64,000 nt of DNA, taken from Pseudomonadota bacterium (GTDB lineage Bacteria; Pseudomonadota; Gammaproteobacteria; Steroidobacterales; Steroidobacteraceae). Where the stretch lies: NCBI GenBank assembly GCA_021838635.1, contig JAKCDC010000001.1:62001-126000 (forward strand). The letters run 5' to 3'. Numbering within the stretch: the stretch's first letter is position 1; each line of letters opens with the position of its first letter. Position numbers and translations under genes: made by a program. Below, one piece after another: positions 58,913 to 64,000 of this stretch. Under the pieces are notes generated by a model. The model had not been told where the DNA came from and did not search any database. It saw only the letters and a list, made by a program, of their open reading frames with translations.

Positions 58913-60727
58913 TCAGCCCCGACCGGGTTCGTGTTCCCGGTGGTAGCGATGAATCGTCCAGAGGTAACTCTCCATCAGGGAGTCCTTGCCCAATCGGGCC
59001 AGGACGTGACGACGGCGCACGGCCGAGGAAGTCTGGACCAGGCGGGCGCGAGCGCGTGCGAAATGATCGAGTTGATTGCGGTATTGCCAGAGAAGTTCTC
59101 GCACCGCCATCTTGTTCTGGTGTAATTCCCATACGCCCAGCACCAGCGCCGGCAGCCCCAGCACAAACGTCAGCACGTTTCGGAGCGGAACGTCGAGTCT
59201 GAGGCCCAGTGGCGCTTGACCGCGGCCGAGCACGATCAGGCAGGCGATGGCCACGAGGATGACCCCGAACAGGCCCCGCTTCAGTAGGCGGGTCCGACGC
59301 CCACTGCGTTCCAGCCGGGAAATTTTGGCGGCGAAATAGCGGCACTGACTTTCGATCCAAGCGTTCTCGACGCTGTCGAGATGCGGCTCATGCGACACCT
59401 CCCGTGCCCCGCCGGCCGGGCGACCGAGTCCGGTGATCACGTCCGCGATCCAATTGAATCCGTGGAAGCGATTGATTCCGGACAGGGAGATCACTTCATC
59501 GGCGTCGACCAGATGGTCTGCTCCGGCGACGGACAGATAGAATTTCGCGCGCAGCGTCTCGGCCAGCGCGCGGTACATCAGGTGTTTGCTGAACCAGTGG
59601 CGCCCGTCGAGAAGGAGATATAACCCGAAGCCCGAGAGCAGCACGAGCAGGTAGGCAAAGAGCAGTATGCGGCTCTCGATGAACTTGTCGTACGCCAGGT
59701 AGGCAAATCCCATCAGGAACGTGGTGGCCGTGAAGAACACGAAAAGGCGGTCGGAGCGCACCTGGAAGTGCAACGCCAGGGCATCTGCCTTGCCGTACTG
59801 CGCATCGATACGCGCGAGCCACGGGCGGGCATCGGCTGGCAACGGAACGTCACCCGACAGTGAATTCATCAATGAGTCCGCCGCCGCCCGTGTCCGTCCG
59901 TCATTCGCGAGCCGACGGTACTCGCAATTGTAGGTGTCGAGCTCGCCGAGCTGCTCATGCAGTGAGCGCGGCATTGCGGTCCAGCGTTGCAGGACGTTGT
60001 CACCCAGACCGGACAGGTAGCAGGGCGCGGCGGGCTCGCCTACGGCGCCGGTGCCGCGGCGCGCCGTCGGGATCCAATACACCAGCCGCGAATCCGGATC
60101 CTGCTCCGCGGAGGCGTCGCTGAAGAGCATCGGGCTGTCCTCAGCGCTGCGATCGGAGCGCAGGCCAAGGTAGCGCAACACGGTATCGGCGGTACCGCCG
60201 GGCCGGGTCGAGGATTCCCCGTCCCAGAGCGCCAGGAGCAGATGACAGCTGCCGGCCAATTCGCGCGTGAGGTTCAGGTAGTGCGCGTTCCTGTGCTCGG
60301 CCTCGGTGCGACCGCTGACCGGATCATGCGTCAGTGGCAGTTCCGTGCAGTGCACCTTCGGGTGGGCGAGCAGCGTCTGGAGATCACGCAGCGCGGCAGC
60401 CTCGAAATCCGCGGCGTACTGCGCCAAGGGCAACGGCAGCATTGCCTCGACGCCCAGGCCCAGGTCGAGGGCAGTTTGCGCCGCCAACAGGTCGGCGCCG
60501 CTCGCCATGCCGGCCATGACGCGGATTTCGGTATGCGGCAGGCAAGCACGAATCTCCTCGAGGAACGCCGTGATCGCGGCACGGATGCGCGCGGTGTCGT
60601 GCGGGACGAGATCTCTGTGTCCCGACACGCCGATGATGAACGGCGCGTCGCTCGGGTCGGTGACGGCCGCGGTGGGGCGGGCAGGAGTCTGCCCGGCACG
60701 CGGCTCCTGCATCGGCGGTGTCCTCAT
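58913..60727 (-). CDS. SLOG-domain protein with four membrane segments (SLATT-like effector)
   Basis: 604 aa. Residues about 30-170 form a SLOG/LOG-like Rossmannoid domain: FIIGVSGHRDLVPHD, VMAGMASGADLLAA and HLLLALWDGE are the nucleotide-pocket signatures. After a helical linker come two membrane hairpins (about 328-346 and 353-373; 484-500 and 517-535), separated and followed by charged helices such as YRALAETLRAKFYL and YFAAKISRLERSGRR. This resembles SLATT, the 2TM module that accompanies SLOG and SMODS domains. Known SLOG domains sense nucleotide-derived signals; membrane effectors of this kind act by disrupting the membrane. It follows the TIR gene with an ATGA overlap. Confidence 0.75.
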   Translation of the reverse strand: MRTPPMQEPRAGQTPARPTAAVTDPSDAPFIIGVSGHRDLVPHDTARIRAAITAFLEEIRACLPHTEIRVMAGMASGADLLAAQTALDLGLGVEAMLPLPLAQYAADFEAAALRDLQTLLAHPKVHCTELPLTHDPVSGRTEAEHRNAHYLNLTRELAGSCHLLLALWDGESSTRPGGTADTVLRYLGLRSDRSAEDSPMLFSDASAEQDPDSRLVYWIPTARRGTGAVGEPAAPCYLSGLGDNVLQRWTAMPRSLHEQLGELDTYNCEYRRLANDGRTRAAADSLMNSLSGDVPLPADARPWLARIDAQYGKADALALHFQVRSDRLFVFFTATTFLMGFAYLAYDKFIESRILLFAYLLVLLSGFGLYLLLDGRHWFSKHLMYRALAETLRAKFYLSVAGADHLVDADEVISLSGINRFHGFNWIADVITGLGRPAGGAREVSHEPHLDSVENAWIESQCRYFAAKISRLERSGRRTRLLKRGLFGVILVAIACLIVLGRGQAPLGLRLDVPLRNVLTFVLGLPALVLGVWELHQNKMAVRELLWQYRNQLDHFARARARLVQTSSAVRRRHVLARLGKDSLMESYLWTIHRYHREHEPGRG

Positions 60728-61968
60728 TCCTTCTCGAGCCTCTGTACCTCGACCCGCACGTCCGCCGCGATCCGCGCCGGATCGGTGCGCTGCACGGGGT
60801 AAGATTTCGACCAGATCACCGAGCCGTGAGCCGCCTCGGCAATCCGAACCTCGAGAGTCGGTGTGGGGCTCGGGCCTCTCAGGCCGCCGTAGAGCACGTA
60901 ACCGGAGGGGTCAGCCTGCGCTCGCTGCGCGGCTGCGGCCGCCTCGAGGGTGGCGAGCGGCGACGGACTGAGCGTCACACGGGCGTGATGCAGCCGAGCG
61001 AGTTGGCCCAGCGCGGCGTCGAACGCATCCCGGGCGAGGTTCCGGGCCGCCGAATCACCCGCAGCGGCCGAGAATCGGATGGCGAGCAATGACACCTGCG
61101 TTCCCGCCGCCGTGCCTGCCCGGGCGGCCGTCTTTTGCGCGCCCAACTGGGCGAGAATCTTGGCCGCCGCAGCGGTCGGTGCGCTCTGCGGGAGGGCTTT
61201 GAGAATCTTCTCGGCCTGCGCGAGATTCTTCAGTCGCGCGGGCGTCGGTTGCAGGTCGCGTTGTGAACTCGTGCTGAACTGCAGAATCACCACGGCAATC
61301 CAGACGTAGATGATCACTCGCACCCATTTGGGGAGTCGCTGAAAGGCAGTCCAGATCGATTGAAGCGCCCATCCCCCCACTTGCGCCCAAAAGCGCGCGC
61401 GCTGACCAGGCTCCTCGCGCGGGAATGCGGGGAAGTTCCGGCGCGGGGGCGGCGTGCGCGACGGGCTCGCGGAAATTTTCGCGGCGCGCCGGGTCGGCGG
61501 CGTTGCGTGTTCTCCTGAGACAAGCCTGCGGCCGAGGGACGTGAGCGCGGCATTCGGCTCACCGCCGGGCACCCGGACCCATTGCACGGCGCGGAATTTA
61601 TCTGGTACGCGCGCATCGGCTTCGTGGGTATCGTCGATCACCACGGGGACGAGAAATACCGAGTCGTCGGCCATGTCGAGGGTGCGCTCGGTCGCCAGGC
61701 GCCATTCGCGCCGAAAGTAACCTTCGCGGCGCGCATCGGTATGCGCCGAGATGACCGGCATGAAGAAGTCGCAGTCGCGGATCTGACCGCGGATCTTCTG
61801 ATCCCAGGCGTCTCCGCCGAGCAGTTCGCTCTCGTCGTACCAGACTTCGAGGCCGAGGGCCGGCAGCGCGTCGCGAATGCGCTGGGCCGCCGCGCGGTCC
61901 TCGCTCGCATAGCTCAGGAACACCGTCGGGCGCGGGCGATCGGAGGCCTGGGATGGGGCGAGATCCAT
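60724..61968 (-). CDS. TIR-domain protein with membrane anchor and C-terminal periplasmic-type domain
   Basis: 414 aa. TIR domain about 14-150: box 1 TVFLSYASEDRAAAQ, the BB-loop area GLEVWYDESELLGGDAWDQKIR, DCDFFMPVISAHT, and GYFRREWRLA, where Glu88 is in the position of the NADase catalytic Glu of enzymatic TIRs. A Pro/Arg-rich linker leads to one membrane helix (about 216-232, VRVIIYVWIAVVILQFS). The C-terminal region (about 270-414: VSLLAIRF..., GYVLYGGLRG..LEVRIAEAAHGSVIWSKSYPV) resembles the FlgO/TolB-N-type domain found after TM segments in signalling proteins. The stop overlaps the SLOG gene start. A role as NAD-derived signal producer is inferred. Confidence 0.8.
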   Translation of the reverse strand: MDLAPSQASDRPRPTVFLSYASEDRAAAQRIRDALPALGLEVWYDESELLGGDAWDQKIRGQIRDCDFFMPVISAHTDARREGYFRREWRLATERTLDMADDSVFLVPVVIDDTHEADARVPDKFRAVQWVRVPGGEPNAALTSLGRRLVSGEHATPPTRRAAKISASPSRTPPPRRNFPAFPREEPGQRARFWAQVGGWALQSIWTAFQRLPKWVRVIIYVWIAVVILQFSTSSQRDLQPTPARLKNLAQAEKILKALPQSAPTAAAAKILAQLGAQKTAARAGTAAGTQVSLLAIRFSAAAGDSAARNLARDAFDAALGQLARLHHARVTLSPSPLATLEAAAAAQRAQADPSGYVLYGGLRGPSPTPTLEVRIAEAAHGSVIWSKSYPVQRTDPARIAADVRVEVQRLEKE

Positions 61969-62147
61969 TGGCGGTGCGAAGTCCGGGACCGGCTGGCGGA
62001 GACCTTATCCTATCGGTTCCGGCGCAGACTGCCCACGGAGCCGGGCGCCGCGTCGAAATTCCATCGTCGCCAATATTCTGCATCTCTGCCCGACTTCGGG
62101 CAAACTCGCCGCTCGCCGACCCCCATTGACCTCATACTGAGCTCAGC
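61969..62147. promoter_or_regulatory. Divergent intergenic region upstream of the TIR-SLOG operon
   Basis: 179 bp separate the TIR start from the small plus-strand gene at 62148, so both promoters should lie here. No convincing pair of -35/-10 boxes could be assigned by eye. Confidence 0.35.
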
Positions 62148-62420
62148 GTGTCAGATCTGGAAGCGCTCGAGGACTTGGTCGGCTATTTGACGCGGACCAG
62201 CCGCCTGTCGCCCCTGGAAGCACGGCACGTGGTGGACGAGGTGCTCAGCTTTCTCGCCGAGACCCCCGAAGGTTTCGTGCGCCGCCGTCACCGGGCGTTG
62301 CAGGCGGCGGGCTGGGCGAACGCCGTGATCTACACGCAATTGGCCGCGGAACTGCTCCATTGGCGATTCCGCGCCCCGCCGTACACCGAGCCGCAGATCC
62401 GCCGGCTCATCTACGGCTGA
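62148..62420 (+). CDS. Small conserved-looking protein upstream of second glmS
   Basis: 90 aa, GTG start. Helical throughout: LEALEDLVGYLTRTSRLSPLEARHVVDEVLSFLAETPEGFVRRRHRALQAAGWANAVIYTQLAAEL and a C-terminal block EPQIRRLIYG that looks strongly constrained. It reads like a small nucleic-acid- or partner-binding helical bundle, but I do not recognise the family. It lies 76 bp before the second glmS on the same strand and could share its transcript. Confidence 0.6.
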   Translation: MSDLEALEDLVGYLTRTSRLSPLEARHVVDEVLSFLAETPEGFVRRRHRALQAAGWANAVIYTQLAAELLHWRFRAPPYTEPQIRRLIYG

Positions 62421-62496
62421 GCATCACCGGAAGTCGCCTCGGGTCTGCGCCGCGCGCCCGGGCGGCCCCGTCTCGAATGTGCAGGCGAGGTGCGTC

Positions 62497-64000
62497 ATGT
62501 GTGGGATCGTCGGATATATCGGTCGACAGGATGCGGCCCCCATCCTGATGGAGGGGCTGCGTCGCCTCGAATACCGTGGCTACGACTCCGCCGGGGTGGC
62601 CGCCGTGCGCGGCGGTGCGCTGCGCATCTACAAGAGCAAGGGCAACGTGCGCGATCTCGAGCGGCTCGTGCCGCCGGGCCTGAAAGGAACCCCCGGCATT
62701 GCGCACACGCGCTGGGCGACGCATGGTGAACCAAACGACCGCAACGCGCACCCGCATGCGGATGCCGCCAACCGCTATGCGGTCGTGCACAACGGCATCA
62801 TCGAGAACGCCCAGGCACTACGCGCACAGTTGCTCGCCCAGGGGGTGCAGTTTCGTTCCGACACCGATTCCGAGGTGCTCGCGCACCTGATCGCCGCGAT
62901 GCCGGGCGAAACGCTCGAGCAGACGGTTCGCGCCGCCCTGCAGATGATCACCGGCGCCTATGGCATCGCCGTGCTCGACGCCGAGCGTCCCGACGCACTG
63001 CTCGTCGCCCGTCAAGGCAGTCCGGTCATCCTGGGGATCGGTGAGCGCGAAATGTTCATCGCGTCAGACGCCGCAGCGCTGGTGCGTCATACGCCCCGAA
63101 TCGTGCACCTAGACGACGGAGAAATCGCAGTCGTTCGCGCCGACCGCTACGAGACGTCCACTCTCGAGGGCGGACCGACCGTGAAAGTCCCTCTGGTGCT
63201 CGACTGGCAGAGCGAAGCGCTGAGCAAGGGGACCTTCGCGCACTACATGCACAAGGAAATTCTCGAGCAACCCGACGCCATCCGACGCACGTTGAGCGGG
63301 CGCCTGGACAAGCGGTTCCACACCGCCCATCTCGGCGGCATTGAGATGGCGGCCCGGGAGCTGCTCGCCGTCCGGCGCGTCAAGATTCTCGGGTGCGGGT
63401 CGGCTTACATCGCGGGCTGTGTCGGAGCGCAGCTCATCGAGCAGATTGCCCGCATTCCGGCCCATGCCGAACCGGCCTCAGAGTTCCGTTATCGCAATCC
63501 GGTCATCGAGCCCGACACGCTCTACCTTGCCGTCAGCCAGTCCGGGGAGACCTTCGATACTCTGGCGGCGGTCCAGGAGGTCACCCGCAAGGGCGGTCAC
63601 GCCCTGGGGATCGTCAATGCCGTGGGCAGCACCATCGTGCGCGCCTGCGGTCGCGGCATCTACCTGCACGCGGGGCCTGAAATTGCGGTGGTTTCCACCA
63701 AGACCTTCACCTGCACGGCGGTGGCGTTCGCGCGCCTGGCGCTGCACCTGGGGCGTCTGCGCGATCTCTCGGCCGCGCGTGGTGAACGGCTGCTGTCAGC
63801 GCTGGAGAGGCACTGCCGGGGCAGGTTGCTGCGATTGTGGCCAACGAGGGGCCCATCGACACGCTCGCCCGGGCGATCGCCCGCCACCGCGACGTGTATT
63901 TCATCGGTCGGGCCGCCGGGTACGCGATCGCCATGGAGGGCGCGCTGAAGCTGAAGGAAGTCAGCTATCAGCACGCGGAGGCGTACCCCGACTCGGAACT
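62497..64000 (+). pseudogene. Second glmS-like gene with a frameshift; 3' end outside window
   Basis: ATG 62497 follows GCGAGGTG; Cys2 nucleophile (MCGIVGYIG), [25 protein letters not shown] and the first SIS domain (SQSGETFDT) are all good. At about 63808-63812 the frame is lost: in the track frame it becomes nonsense to 63948, whereas the next frame continues [25 protein letters not shown]...[24 protein letters not shown] to the window edge. One missing G after AGG explains it. The protein differs clearly from the 46587 copy, so it is a paralogue. Either a pseudogene or a sequencing error. Confidence 0.85.

Noticed and set aside
48420-62420. Tn7-like transposon at attTn7
   Set aside because: No tnsA, tnsB, tnsC, tnsD or Tn7-end repeats are visible; only the location matches.

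Overview
The window is GC-rich chromosomal DNA from a gammaproteobacterium. Evidence is gene order: glnA-ntrBC, gpsA-secB-grxC-rhodanese next to an envC-like gene, a tesA gene divergent from an ABC pair as in E. coli tesA/ybbA/ybbP, tatABC, rsmG near parAB, and atpIBEFHAGDC-glmU-glmS. Reading frames are dense and most operons are translationally coupled (ATGA/GTGA overlaps). The genus cannot be fixed from sequence alone; a Steroidobacterales/Nevskiales/Xanthomonadales-like lineage is my guess only.

Layout. 1-4.2 kb: nitrogen control (glnA 3' part, DUF4124 protein, ntrB, ntrC). 4.2-8.8 kb: mostly minus-strand housekeeping genes (class 1 dihydroorotate dehydrogenase, small membrane protein, SRPBCC protein, gpsA, secB, grxC, rhodanese). 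8.8-15.4 kb: envC-like divisome factor, DedA, GMC oxidoreductase, glucoamylase-like membrane-anchored protein, hemD. 15.4-20.2 kb: lipoprotein-type ABC permease/ATPase, tesA-like esterase, exported methyltransferase. 20.2-25.8 kb: two MFS-fold transporters, tatCBA, dtd, cytochrome c4. 26-34.9 kb: DegP-type protease, metallo-hydrolase, a degenerate S9 peptidase, a two-component system, rsmG, Lrp regulator, Leu/Phe/Val dehydrogenase. 35-48.4 kb: parAB, the complete F1Fo ATP synthase operon, glmU, a CHAD protein and glmS.

Immediately after glmS the character changes. From 48.4 to 55.9 kb there is a three-level nest of mobile DNA: an IS66-type transposase gene has been split by one recombinase-in-trio (RIT) element, and the middle recombinase gene of that element has been split by a second, intact RIT element in opposite orientation. 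Both insertions can be undone on paper: rejoining the halves restores open frames, and the element ends show terminal inverted repeats, a palindromic spacer at one end only, and (inner element) a 7-bp repeat of the target. From 55.9 to 57 kb lie scars: an IS21 istB fragment, a truncated DUF2779 gene and a WYL gene with an in-frame stop. A PadR/membrane-protein pair follows.

58.9-62 kb holds a coupled two-gene operon: a TIR-domain protein with one membrane segment, and a SLOG-domain protein with four membrane segments. The pairing resembles the signal-producer/SLOG-sensor/membrane-effector logic of TIR-based anti-phage systems and is the best candidate here for an undescribed system. The window ends in a second glmS-like gene that carries a single-base frameshift, so the accessory island lies between two glmS homologues.
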